A stretch of 64,000 bases of DNA from the NCBI GenBank assembly GCA_003313425.1, contig NHZP01000005.1:1922001-1986000 (forward strand), given 5' to 3'. The notes beneath the pieces were generated by a model. The model saw nothing but the letters and a program-made list of their open reading frames with translations, ran no database searches and was not told the DNA's origin. Position numbers and translations under genes: made by a program. Positions 9,901-20,309 of this stretch are shown in pieces; the stretch's first letter is position 1; the number at the start of each line of letters is the position of its first letter. This stretch comes from Pseudopyrenochaeta lycopersici (lineage: Eukaryota; Ascomycota; Dothideomycetes; Pleosporales; Pseudopyrenochaetaceae).

Positions 9901-12748
9901 GGTGATTACGTCCAAATTCTTCGACCAAAACAAACATGCTGGCATGGCCAAGCGCATGAATGTCAATGATGCGTTGGTAGCGCCAAAGAAGAGCCGCAAG
10001 GCGACTCATGATCAAAACTTTGGATGGAGCAACGACGCGTCTTCAGAAGAATCAGATGAAGACGATGACTCTTGGTACTATTCAGATGATGGAAAGATTT
10101 CAGAAGCCTACCGGAAATTTTTGAAGAAATTAGGGATTCAAACGAAAAGGAATTATTTTCCTGATGAGGATAAGTGCGATCACTGCTTCCGACATGGGAG
10201 AAAATGTGATATGAGAATAGAAGGCATGCCATGCACAGCCTGCAAAGAGAGGAGAAGCTTGTGTAGAGTCCAATCAAAAGAGACCAAACGACTTGTTCTC
10301 CCAGAAAACAGGAACAGAGCAAAATTGATCGCCGGCAATAGGCAGGACCCACCGTGCAGGAAGTGTTTTCAAGGACGCTCCAACTGCTACCTGTCCGGCA
10401 CGTCTGGCTCGAAATGCGATAGTTGTAGAAGAAACAACAAACCATGCGATTGGAATCTAGATGGGGCCAAGCAGTCCAAGCCATGGGAAGCACGAAAGCA
10501 TGCGAGACACGAAAGACTAGGGTTCATCCCAGTACCTCGGGAACAGAAATGCTATCGGTGTGCTGGGAAAGTGCTAGCTTGCGATGGAAAATATCCATGT
10601 AACAAGTGCAATACCAATTTACTTCGACGATCTTGCCGGCCACAGGGTGTTGAACACCTGCCGTCGTGCATCATCTGCACCGCAACAGGAGGAAACCGCT
10701 GTGACCGCGGACGTCCATGCAAAGCTTGTACTGAGAAGAAGAAGAACTGCGCATACGTCGATCAAAGTGGTTTGGTTTTGAGATCATACAAGACTTCTAA
10801 CACTCATATGCCAAACGGATTTTCATCTATTGGCTCGTTGGCAGATGACGCATTATCTGATGAGGAATGTGTGCGCTGTAGACAACGTAAGAAGAACTGT
10901 GATGGGCAACAACCGTGTCTACCTTGTGTGAAGGCCCAAACAAGCCAGAACATTACCCACTGTCATTATCGGCGATCGAACGGTACATATGAATCGTGGG
11001 CGGTGAAGCCTTTTGAATTGAATTCGGCAGGTGAGCAGAACCTCCGAGAAAATTTTGAAGATTACGACGGCTATAGACGACATAACGTGCAAAGGAATAC
11101 AGATCAAATGGGGAAGGAAGAAAACAATGGCAGACTAGCTGAGGAAATACCTAAGGCCTCCAAGTTTGCATTGTCTGCATACACCGAGAACCACCACTCA
11201 TCAATTGAGCTGACCAAAAGCTCCGTCGAGAAGTCCAAATATTACGATGCGAAACAAGATGAACTGAAAGCTCACCAAGAGAAGGGTACGTGGGATATAG
11301 TTCCACTACCCACAGGGATTAAACCGATTACATCCCGATGGGTGACAACGGACAAGTACGGACCAAATGGGGAACTGATAAAACACAAAGCCCGTCTGGT
11401 CGCAAGGGGATTTCAGCAAGAGGAGGGAATCGACTATGAAGAGACATTCGCGTCTGTGGTCAAACCTGCCTCGACTCGTATCCTGCTTGCGCTAGCCGCC
11501 ATTCTACGCTGGAAAATACACTAAGGCGACGTAAAAACTGCATTCCTCAACAGCGACCTGGACAAGCCAGTATACATGAAACCTCCAAAAGATATTAAGT
11601 TGCCACGCGGAACTTGCCTCCTACTCATCAAAGCGTTATATGGACTCAAGCAGTCACCGCGCGCGTGGTATCGGAAATTACGCGACACGCTCCTGGCTTG
11701 GGGTTGGCGAATGTCAGCTTACGATCCATGCGTATTCATCAACAATTTTTCAGAGCTTATATTGGAAGTCCACGTAGATGACATTAATGTTATGGGCAAA
11801 GATATCCAAAGGATCCTGGATTTCAAGAACCAGATCGCAACCGCGTTTCCAATGACTGACGAAGGGGAGTGTTCCTGGTACCTAGGCATGCACGTTGAAC
11901 AGAAACCTGGGAAGATTCGCATCTATCAGAAACAGTACATTGACCAGATCGTTTCTAGATACGGATTTGATCAATCCGCACCAGTCAAAACGCCACTTGA
12001 AAAAGGCATTAAACTTTGTAAACAGGCTGATCAAATTACACATCCTAAATTTCGCACAGAATACCAGTCAAAGGTTGGATCGCTCAACTTTGCTAGCAAC
12101 CAGACTAGACCAGATATCTCCTTTGCTACTGGATACGTAGCTCGATATGCGTCGAATCCAAATCAGGTACACATGGATGCTGTAGACCGTATCTTTGCGT
12201 ATTTGAGAAATGACACGTCGAAAGGGATTGTATATTCAGAAGAACATGGTCTCCAACTCAATGGATTCGTTGACAGCGACTTTGCGGGTTGTGAAGACTC
12301 GCGCAAATCGACAACTGGATGGGTATTCACACTGGCAGGAGGCCCAGTGTCGTGGTCATCACAAAGACAGAAAACGGTGGCCACGTCAACAATGGATGCG
12401 GAATATATTGCTGGAGCAGAAGCAGCGAAGGAAGCCGTGTGGATACGCAACTTCATAAACGATCTGCAGATTCCAGGGATCCACATTGGAACAGTGCCGA
12501 TATATATTGACAACAACTCGGCTTTGAAGCTCACCAGAAATCCTGAATTTCACAGTAGATCTAAACACATCGACGTCAAGCATCACTTCATCCGGGAAAA
12601 GGTAGAAGAAGGCGTAATTAACACGCAACGGATAGGAACAACCGACAATCTAGCTGACATTTTCACCAAAGGCTTACCAAAGCCTACACATGAGGATTTA
12701 ATTACCCGTCTGAACGTTCTTTCAGGGGGAGATACCGTTGCAAACTAG
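6929..12748 (+). pseudogene. Copia1 gag-pol polyprotein, one frame with five stops
   Basis: One continuous frame carries the polyprotein, broken by TAA 8024, TAA 8816, TGA 9242, TAG 9269 and TAA 11522. All are explicable as C>T or G>A changes. Order: gag (UBN2-like) with a zinc knuckle (CTYSGC...H...C, about 7806-7854); protease LADTGANMHIV (8190s); GAG-pre-integrase HRRLGHLG...CPVC; integrase with HVDVWG, CRLDNEF and the NGVAERINRT glutamate; an acidic linker; five Zn2Cys6-like clusters (10175-10963); RT with RWVTTDKYG, LVARGFQQ, LYGLKQSPRAWY and VHVDD; RNase H with DSDFAG, KHIDVKHHF and LADIFTKGLP. The start is taken at ATG 6929, because no earlier in-frame ATG exists. Confidence 0.9.
10175..10963 (+). 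other. Five tandem Zn(II)2Cys6-type clusters within Copia1 pol
   Basis: Clusters span 10175-10264, 10355-10447, 10550-10636, 10667-10750 and 10868-10963, all in the pol frame. Cysteine spacings are C-2-C-6-C-8-C-2-C-6-C; C-2-C-6-C-9-C-2-C-6-C; C-2-C-6-C-5-C-2-C-8-C; C-2-C-7-C-5-C-2-C-6-C; and C-2-C-6-C-5-C-2-C-11-C. The fungal GAL4-type rule is C-2-C-6-C-5/12-C-2-C-6/8-C, so three fit it exactly and two are close. They sit between the integrase C-terminus and RT, after an acidic stretch. DNA-binding or integration targeting is an inference. Confidence 0.85.
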
Positions 12749-12811
12749 GCGAAATGATATGGATTCCTTTTTGTAGTGTCTTGGACCACTGGACCCTCAA
12801 CACAGGGGGAG

Positions 12812-12962
12812 AGTTGGAATCCAGATCACGTGACATATATAGCCAAACACTGGTGTGGTCCTAGGCCCATACAATGGTGTGACGACACCAGTGAGCTATA
12901 TAATAGAGCCAAAGGCATAGATAGAGAATCATCACTCTTGTTCTCACTTCACGGTTCCAACT
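12812..12962 (+). repeat. Copia1 3' LTR
   Basis: 151 bp, apparently identical to the 5' LTR; preceded by polypurine AGGGGGAG and followed by the CTGTT duplication at 12963-12967. Confidence 0.9.
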
Positions 12963-14203
12963 CTGTTGAATGTATCTCAGCCGACGGTAGGTGTCTGAAT
13001 CCTATGATAATCTGGCCCGCCTCAACCCACCGAGCCAACTGGACCACGTATCCCACCCCCGGTTGGGTATATGCGTGCTCTGACTCTGGATTTACCGACT
13101 CTTATATTAGCTTGCAGTGGCTCAAGCAGGTGTTCGATCCCCAAACTAAATGTCGGGCTAAGAACAGGCCGCGACTCTTAATATGGGATGGCTTCGGTAC
13201 GCACGAGACGTGCGAAATTCTGGAGTTCTGTTTTGAAAACAACATCATCTTATGCCGCATGCCCTCTCACACATCCCATAAGCTCCAGCCCTGTGACGTC
13301 GCAGCATTCTGCCCGCTAAAGGTAGCCTACCGCGACCAGGTTGAACGAATGGACCGAGGGGGGGTAGGCACAATCGGCAAGCAGCATTTTACTTATCTAT
13401 ACAAACCTGCAAGGGAAACGGCGCTGACAAAGAGGAATATCCTCGCAGCATGGAGAGGAAGCGGTTTATTCCCATTCAACCCCGATAGAGTTCTTGCAGA
13501 TACGCCAAAACCACCTGCCGAACTGACTATTCCAAGGGCTAATGAGAGCGTTGAGTCTCCGCAATACGAATCGATGCCGACACCTGCAACGCCAGTATCA
13601 TCAGAGTCTCTGGCATCGCTCCTTAACATGATTAAACTTATCCCTAACGATGACGCAAAGCGCAAAGAAAGGCTCCAACAGAAGGTCTCTAATGCTGCCC
13701 TCACCTTTCTTGCCAAGAACGCCCTCCTTCAGGATCAAAATAAATTCCTGACTGAGATAAACAACGAAGGTAAAACCCGGCGGGCGACCAAGTCAACGAT
13801 ACTTGGGACGGCGAAGGTGATGACGTGGGACGACCTTGAGATGGCACGAGCGGAGCGTGCGGCGAAAGAAGCCAAGAAGGCTGAGACAAAGGCTAAGAGA
13901 GCTGCTAAAAAGGCTGCCAAAGAGGCTAAGAGTGCCGCTCCGCTACAAGCAGAGGAATATACTGCGGGCAAGACACAGCGTGGTCGGAAGCGGAAAAGTG
14001 CTATAGAAGGAGAAGAAGCAGATGCGCCAGGGCCAAAGGCCAAAGCTGCACGAGCGGGCGAAGTGCAATACAGAGCCCCAGAGGCAAAGATGTACTAGCA
14101 GGATAGCGATACTGTAATAAATTAGTGGATCAAATTAAGGTTTTTATCATACTTTCAGCGTGTTTGAGCCTGCGAGTTGTAGAGAGATCGTAGGAAGAAT
14201 ATA

Positions 14204-14945
14204 ACGTCCATCCAGGCGTGTCGCAGGACGGGTTCGCACTTCGGGCCTTCGCCATCCCTTGTCCACAAGTGCACAGCCCTGTAGTTGGTATACAACTACT
14301 ATAGAGTTGTTTCTTCCCTAGGACATCGACCTCCGACGAGGGCTACCGCGATGTTGGCTATGCTGTCGATCGTTTCGTCAACACCGTCAATCGACCCTTT
14401 GTGAATACCCCCTGTCTATTCGCGGTCACGAGAGTCTTCGTAAGACTCGGAAGGTCTAGTGCAAAGTACGATTAAGGAAGATGATGTCTCTAATCTCTAA
14501 AGGCCATTTTAAGCTAAGCAGTATGCAGTCGCCAAGTCGGGAGCGAAGATCGCGAAAAGCGAACCAGCCTGATACGCGAACTCACCTTGGCATGTAGTAG
14601 CTTGCATTAGCGTGCTCAGATCTCGTCGTATGCTATCGTAACGAAATCGACGCTATACCTGCTGCAGGTTGACTTCGAACAGCAGCTGTGGCACTTGCCG
14701 GCGGCTTACGATTACCTGCTCGATCCGCCCACGTCGTACCTGCCTCTTCCAGATGCCTTGCGTGCCGGAGAAGAAGTTACAAACAGCGAGAACCTAGTTC
14801 TTAGAGTCCACCGAGAGCCACAACGTGTTAACAGCCCCTCCCCTGTAGGATTCTCGAAGATTCGACGTGGCGATACGTAACCTATATATTTGTGTGCATC
14901 CCCGTCCCCCTCTATGAAACAGAGATAAGAAGAGAAAGAAGAGAA
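14204..14945 (+). repeat. Left arm of NLR1 unit (repeat copy A)
   Basis: About 740 bp, alignable by eye along its length with 44172-44965 (copy B). It ends with an ATCCCCGTCCC...CTCTATGAAA motif and an A/G-rich run. The same CTCTATGAAA motif occurs at 23463-23472 beyond the 3' end of NLR2. Peptide-like block at 14350-14437. Confidence 0.7.
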
Positions 14946-14994
14946 AGAAGTACAGAAGAAGAGAACAAACCCTCGTTTGTCGCTACAAACAGTT

Positions 14995-17900
14995 CTATCT
15001 ATGATTAAAGTTGGTACTACAAAGCCAGACTCTTCCCGTTCCAACACCCATACCAACGACAGTTCCGCACACCAACGAGCAAGACGGTCGATACTCTGAT
15101 GGTAGCCACAGTATGTTGTTGCCGGCATGGCTAATCCAGATGCTGTCTGAGCTAAGGCCTACGCCTAGATACGCAGTGCGCTCAGGTTCGCTGGTATTTG
15201 TCATGCTAGAGACCTCTGAGCTCCGAATAATGATAGTACCTATTTCAGTGCAGATAGCAGAACCAGTAGTGTCAAAGGATAGGTTGTGAAGAGCCTTGCC
15301 GATAGTGAGGGTCTTCAGGCACGCGCCGCTGCTCGCATCCCAGATCTTGACCGTGTTGTCGTCCGACGCCGACGCCAGCTGGGCCGAGTCGTGCGAGAAG
15401 GCCACCGCGTTGACCCAACCGCTATGGCCCTCGAGGGTCTGCAGGCACGCGCCGCTGCTCGCATCCCAGATCTTGACCGTCTTGTCGCCCGACGCCGACG
15501 CCAGCTGGGCCGAGTCGTGCGAGAAGGCCACCGCGTTGACCCAACCGCTATGGCCCTCGAGGGTCTGCAGGCACGCGCCGCTGCTCGCATCCCAGATCTT
15601 GACCGTCTTGTCGCCCGACGCCGACGCCAGCTGGGCCGAGTCGTGCGAGAAGGCCACCGCGTTGACCGAACCGCTATGGCCCTCGAGGATCTGCAGGCAC
15701 GCGCCGCTGCTCGCATCCCAGATCTTGACCGTCTTGTCGCCCGACGCCGACGCCAGCTGGGCCGAGTCGTGCGAGAAGGCCACCGCGTTGACCGAATCGT
15801 TATGGCCCTCGAGGGTCTGCAGGCACGCGCCGCTGCTCGCATCCCAGATCTTGACCGTGTGGTCCCTCGACGCCGACGCCAGCTGGGCCGAGTCGTGCGA
15901 GAAGGCCACCGCGTTGACCCAATCGCTATGGCCCTCGAGGGTCTGCAGGCACGCGCCGCTGCTCGCATCCCAGATCTTGACCGTGTGGTCCCTCGACGCC
16001 GACGCCAGCTGGGCCGAGTCGTGCGAGAAGGCCACCGCGTTGACCGAACCGCTATGGCCCTCGAGGGTCTGCAGGCACGCGCCGCTGCTCGCATCCCAGA
16101 TCTTGACCGTGTTGTCGAACGACGCCGACGCCAGCTGGGCCGAGTCGTGCGAGAAGGCCACCGAGTTGACCCAACGGCTATGGCCCTCGAGCGTCTGCAG
16201 GCACGCGCTCCAGCCATCGCTCATAGCTGGCCTGATTGTGATTTCTTGTGGCTCTTCGTGCTGGAACAGCCGTCTAATCAGACTACCTGTCGGACTGAAC
16301 AACAGCGCAGACGCATATACTTGAAGAGGATAACTCTCGATTGCCCCTTGGTGATACATAACGAATCGCCGTGCGTCTTGAATAAGCTGAGAAAGTTGAT
16401 CGTGGTCCCGCATCTCCTACTTGTGTCAGCATCTACATCATGTACTCTATACGGATATACAGTTCTGGATGCCATACTTGCACTAGCGACCACAACTTCG
16501 CCATCGAGACTACAGCTCTCCCCAAGCTCTTGCACAGACTGAGCCCTTCTAGCCAGTAGAGATACTTCTTCCTTAAAAACCTATCAACAGCTATAGCTTG
16601 TAGGTCATCAACACTGTTCGCTAAGTACTTAGGTTTCGAGTCGTGAAGATGATCCACCCAGTAAATGCACGGATAGCGTGAGGTTGCTAATGGGTCTGGA
16701 TCAGGCGGTTTGACGTGCTCGACATGAAACCCTAGCGCTTCCAGGCTATACATGTCCCTATGCAATGTTCTGGATAGAATAGCTAGCGACTTCGAAAAGA
16801 TCATGCGATGCGTGTCTTCGGTTCCATCTGGAAAGACCTCATGGAACGCTTTTGCGAAGATATAGTCCTTTGCGGACTGATGCACAAAGTACACTGTGTC
16901 GTCTCGCAGGGTAAGGAATGATCCACAAAGGCTGATGATATCCCGCACTGACTCTAGGTCGTCGACAAGGTCTTCAAGCTGCTCAACAAGCGCAACCAGT
17001 TCCACGATCGTGACAGGTCGATACAAGACCGCAGTCGAAGCCAGCACCTGCCGACAGATCTCGGCGCCGTCAAACTCGCTTATCTGTTCCATCATTCGCT
17101 TGTACAAGGAGTCTAGCCCAGGCGGGAATAAGGCTAGTTTCTTTAGCACGTTCCATCTTGGTGTCGCTCTCAGATCTTGGCACACCAACGCCACCCAGAG
17201 AAAGGTATCGTTCGCGTTTGACTTCAGATGTTGGAGCACGGCATGTTGAGTCTCTGCTTTGTACTGCTTTTCCTGCGCCAACTGATCTACCTTTCGCTGG
17301 ATGAAGACGTTAACCGCCGCCGCAACCGACTCTGCGTTGAGCTCAAGGCTCAGTCTCACTTTGTGCCCTGCCCGCTCTAGCTGTGCTTCAATATCTGGCC
17401 AGTTGCGGCTAGAAACGATCCACTTGACGCGGGAAGACACAGATGACTGCTTTGCGACAAACTCTAACAGTTTCGGTAGGTTAGTGACGCATTCGTCCAG
17501 CGCGTCGATGATTAGATATGTCGGGTGCAGGCTTGGGTCTCGTAGCACATCCACGAAGATCTCTGTCAAGGCTACCCAGGCGTTCGCGTCTTCGAATAAG
17601 CTTTTGCCGGCGTGGTCATGCTTCTTGCGGACGTGCGATATAAGCGACGGTTGCTGCTTCACGAGCATGTACAACAGCCCTCGTAGCACGGCCATGGCGC
17701 TGTTGATGCGCGAGTCGGTCGCCTGGCAGAAGAAGTACGAGAGAAGGGCAGTTCTAGGCATCGAACCTTGCAGCTCGTCGATAATGCCACAGAGCAGCAT
17801 CGTCTTGCCTTTACCAGGATCACCTTTCACCCACAGCAGTCGGCTGTGTGGGTCCCGTTGCCATTGCTGGAAAGTAGTGTTGTCAAGGACCCAGCGGTAG

Positions 17901-18727
17901 GAGTCTGCGAGCAGTCCACCTTTCGTATCCTCAATGCGCTTCTTGTCGTCACGAGGATTACTAGAATGTAAGTCACAGAGGCAGTCTTTCAGCTTCCGAA
18001 TCTCATAATGAAGCCGTCTGAACGCTTCCTCTTCGCCTTCGCCATACACGGGCGCGATATCCACGTCACAGATACCTGACAATGAGTATGCCATGTCCTC
18101 TTTTAGCTTGGTCTTTCTGTCACCTTTCCAACGCAGGCGCTCGTTTACTTCAAACTGGGAAAGAGAGTCTTCGTCGAGTACTTGGTGTGGGATACTAGTA
18201 ATTTTGCTGATCAACGACTTTAGCGATAGCTTGTTACCGAGCTTGTCCCATTCTTGAGAGAAGAACTCGACTATCCTTGGGGCAAGAAGCTCTTGAAGCG
18301 TCCAGCCACGTGTGAACCAGCGACTTGACCTAAAAGCAGGCTCCCAAGTAAACTCGGTAAGCATACTGCTGGCTTTCCGCGTCCTTGTCGATACGTCTGA
18401 TAGATAAACATAGCATTTCGCCGCGTTTTGGTACCAGCGAAACATGGACCGGATAGCACCAAAATGCTCAGCCTTGTCCGACTTATCGATGCAGCATGTG
18501 TCAACCCAGAAGTACTGCAGACCATCACGCTGTGCTTGCTCTCCGCAGAAGCGAATCTTCTCGTAGCCACACTTAGCCTTGCCATCGCCTTCCACAAGGT
18601 CCGCGAAAGTCACCTCCTCCGCATCTGCTCCCCAAGTATGTGAAAGTATCGCATAAGGAGGTATCGCGTTCTCGTCGAAGCTGATGATAGTGAGCTCTCT
18701 ATCTTCATCATACTTTAGAAGACGCAT
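14995..18727 (-). CDS. NLR1: HET-NACHT-WD40 protein (HNWD / HET-E type)
   Basis: Two exons (18727-16478 and 16416-14995) join across a 61-nt intron (GTATGG...TAG, CTGAC branch), giving about 1223 residues. The join keeps frame (LVQ | EMRDHDQ) and matches the intron position of NLR2. Domains: HET (YAILSHTWG at about 25, WTLQELLAP at about 141); NACHT with Walker A GDPGKGKT (about 302) and Walker B LIIDALDE (about 404); seven WD40 repeats of 42 residues (126 bp) at the C-terminus. In this family WD40 repeats sense a ligand, NACHT drives oligomerisation and HET triggers incompatibility cell death. The repeats are almost identical and vary mainly in the GHSxxV and SASxDxTV positions. No lesion is seen. 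It lies inside a TA-flanked inverted-repeat unit. Confidence 0.9.
15316..16197 (-). repeat. Seven 126-bp WD40-coding tandem repeats of NLR1
   Basis: Units begin near 15316, 15442, 15568, 15694, 15820, 15946 and 16072. They are nearly identical at DNA level, which points to recent duplication or concerted evolution. Long shadow frames on both strands arise from this periodicity. Confidence 0.9.
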
Positions 18728-19017
18728 CGACTCGTGTGGATGTGCGGTGGGCGCATGCGGTGGGAACGAGACACGATAGGCTCAACGCGGCAGCCTGGTA
18801 GATCGAGCGTGTGGCAACGAGCTGTGCCGTTCACTGTAGAGGTCAGCCCAAGGAGAGGAGTACGGCTCCAGATATTCAACGGTAAACTAGCGATCTATGA
18901 GTCGCGAACTGAGACTGGTGTGGTGTGTCATATTCTTGGTTTCGCGATGGCGTGGCACCAGGCCTCAGGCGGGGTAGACGTAACTCTGTGCACGCGCAGA
19001 GTACCAGCCGCGAGGCT
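18728..19017. promoter_or_regulatory. NLR1 upstream region, partly shared with NLR2 upstream
   Basis: No gene. Patches such as AACGCGGCAGC, GAGGTCAGCC and CAGGCGGGGT recur in the same order upstream of NLR2 (27790-28060), so the two NLRs were duplicated with their 5' flanks. No defined promoter motif can be assigned. Confidence 0.5.
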
Positions 19018-19226
19018 GTAGAGCGGCTGCAACGAGTCGATTGATGGCGTCAACGAAATGATCGACAGCATGACCCACGTCGCCTGCCGGAGGGTGTTGT
19101 CCTAGTAGCTGTAGGACAATAACGCGGCAACTAGATGTCTGCGCACTTGCGAGTAAAGGATAGCGAAGGTCCAAAGTGCGAATCCGTCCCACAACACCGT
19201 GCGTCCCGGCACGCTTGGACGGACAT
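19018..19226 (-). repeat. Right arm of NLR1 unit (repeat copy C)
   Basis: Inverted relative of the first 190-230 bp of copy A; outer end at 19226 next to TA. Peptide-like block (DVGHAVDHFVDA) read on the minus strand at 19081-19018. Confidence 0.65.
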
Positions 19227-19510
19227 TAACCACTGCGACTGGGCGTGTGTACCGCCACAAGCTTACTAGCCACACACTCAGCTTGTCAGCTTATATTACA
19301 TTGTAATTATTCAGAAGGCGCTTAAGGATGACCAGGGTCATCTCGCTTAGATGAGCAAGTACTGATCAGCGTGGCGACGTTGCATGAATCAACTGTTTCG
19401 ATCCGCCATAGGGCTGAAGATGACCTATCAGCGTGCTAGCCAGGGTACAAGTTGCCGATACAGCATTATTATGACTTTAGGAGTGATAAAGACCTGGTGT
19501 TGGAGTCATA

Positions 19511-20067
19511 ACGTCACTCACTGCGTGGCGGGACACACTGTGTGATGGGACACTATTTTTTCCAGACCACCGCAACCACTACACCGCACGTATACAGATA
19601 CAAGCTGTATGCGCATTGGTATTATAGCTATTATTCTCCCAGTACGTCAGCTTCCGATAAAGAAAAGCACGATGTTGGTCACGCTGTCGACGGTTTTGTA
19701 GACGCGACTGGTCAACTCTTCCTTAATACCCCCCTGTTCGCTCGCGATAGTAGATACTTACCAGGTATTCGGAAGACTAGAGAAGAAGCTCAGAGTCTAA
19801 AGATAAAGATTAGAGACTTTCAGGTCACTATTAAGTGGAAATTGTATATTCCGGGAATTTCTCCGTGCAGTCTATACCTGTTCGACAAGGTACACTTTCT
19901 TGAAACACAGCTTCTTTCATTACCGGAGCACTATATACGAAGAGAAGGATAGGAGCAGATTCACACATGTTGATTGCGATACTTGATGGATTTTGTGGTG
20001 CGAGGCCGAAGGTCCGGTTGAGGTGGTGTCTCGTCACACTGTGTGTCCCGCCACGCAGTGAGTGACG
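19511..20067. mobile_element. MITE copy 1 (557 bp)
   Basis: TIRs of about 44 bp starting ACGTCACTCACTGCGTGGCG, with TA at 19509-19510 and 20068-20069. Internally it carries the peptide-like block (19671-19755) also found in copies A, B and C, so it looks like a deletion derivative of the same element family. Nearly identical to MITE copy 2. It has a 136-codon frame (19542-19952), which copy 2 lacks beyond about 84 codons. Confidence 0.85.
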
Positions 20068-20237
20068 TTAGTGGAAGAGCCGCGCTGCGCTAAAAATTAA
20101 GGCCCCCACTTCTGAGGCCCTAAAGGCGACAGCAAGATTGGTAATTTTACTAGAGGCGGCGCTGGGTAGGTAGAGGAAGACTCCTAGCATCTACGACGAA
20201 CAGTGTAGTATAGATATCTCGACGTAGATGGATTTAT

Positions 20238-20307
20238 ACTACTTTGAAGTCTAAGTACCTATGATTTTCTCGCTACGGAGTACTTCTCGCTACGTGCTGA
20301 GGGATGT
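20238..20307 (-). repeat. pogo1 right terminal inverted repeat
   Basis: Inverted end with two GTAGCGAGAA modules, then AGGTACTTAGACTTCAAAG inward; followed by TA at 20308-20309. Over about 70 bp it is very close to both ends of the NLR2 unit. Confidence 0.65.
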
Positions 20308-20309
20308 TA

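Larger units (their letters stand above)
6701..12962 (+). mobile_element. Ty1/Copia retrotransposon (Copia1) inserted in pogo1
   Basis: LTRs at 6701-6851 and 12812-12962 (151 bp each) look identical. The target duplication is CTGTT at 6696-6700 and 12963-12967, and joining the flanks restores the pogo1 transposase frame exactly. LTR termini are AGTTGG...CCAACT rather than TG...CA. A primer binding site (GGTTATGAGCC, 6852-6862) and a polypurine tract (12804-12811) are present. Internal order is gag, protease, integrase, RT, RNase H, which defines Copia. Confidence 0.92.
6107..14098 (+). pseudogene. pogo1 DDD transposase split by Copia insertion (6107-6700 + 12968-14098)
   Basis: Pogo-type transposase of about 574 residues when the insertion is skipped; both halves are open and the frame is kept. 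Order: helix-turn-helix/CENP-B-like DNA-binding region (residues about 1-110, with FNVPLATLYARASG), then the DDE domain with NMDETG (first Asp), LIWDGFGTHE (second Asp) and LQPCDVAAF (third Asp). An Ala/Lys-rich coiled tail follows with a GRKRKS nuclear localisation signal. The Copia element entered between the codons for TAV and ECI, duplicating CTGTT. As it stands the first half runs into the LTR and stops at 6857-6859. No other lesion is visible, so the host copy was probably functional until that insertion. Confidence 0.85.
14204..19226 (-). mobile_element. TA-flanked inverted-repeat unit enclosing NLR1
   Basis: The left end ACGTCCATCCAGGCGTG (14204) and the inverted right end ATGTCCGTCCAAGCGTG (reading leftward from 19226) are flanked by TA at 14202-14203 and 19227-19228. 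Similarity between the arms continues with gaps for about 190 bp, including GGTTCGCACTTC / GGATTCGCACTTT and the conserved peptide-like block. The left arm has a short deletion relative to the right. Inside is exactly one gene, NLR1. No transposase lies inside, so movement would have to be in trans. A copy of the left 790 bp recurs at 44172-44965. Confidence 0.6.
5482..20307 (+). mobile_element. pogo/Fot1-like DNA transposon (pogo1) with three nested insertions
   Basis: Left end ACATCCCTCAGCACGTAGCG at 5482 and its inverted copy ending at 20307 are each flanked by TA. The two ends share a CAGCACGTAGCGAGAAGTAC variant not seen in the other ends of this window. Between them lie the transposase frame, a Copia insertion (6701-12962), an NLR-bearing TA-flanked unit (14204-19226) and a MITE (19511-20067). 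Removing those three leaves about 3 kb, a normal size for such elements. The pairing of the two ends is an inference, because their subterminal sequences differ beyond about 45 bp. Confidence 0.55.

Noticed and set aside
10175..10963. Zn2Cys6 block as a separate transcription-factor gene
   Set aside because: It has no start, no transcription-factor middle domain, and is in frame with integrase and RT in one open frame from 9272 to 11521.
14204..14300. tRNA-derived SINE head (B-box-like GGTTCGCACTTC) in copies A, B and C
   Set aside because: The sequences start next to TA, occur as an inverted pair and align with the MITE TIR, so they are better explained as ends of a TIR transposon. No convincing A box was found.
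15286..16542. Long plus-strand frames opposite the NLR1 WD40 repeats
   Set aside because: Arg/Ala-rich 42-residue periodic products of the antisense of the WD40 array; the minus strand carries the real domain. The same holds for the plus-strand and other-frame products over 23.7-25.5 kb.
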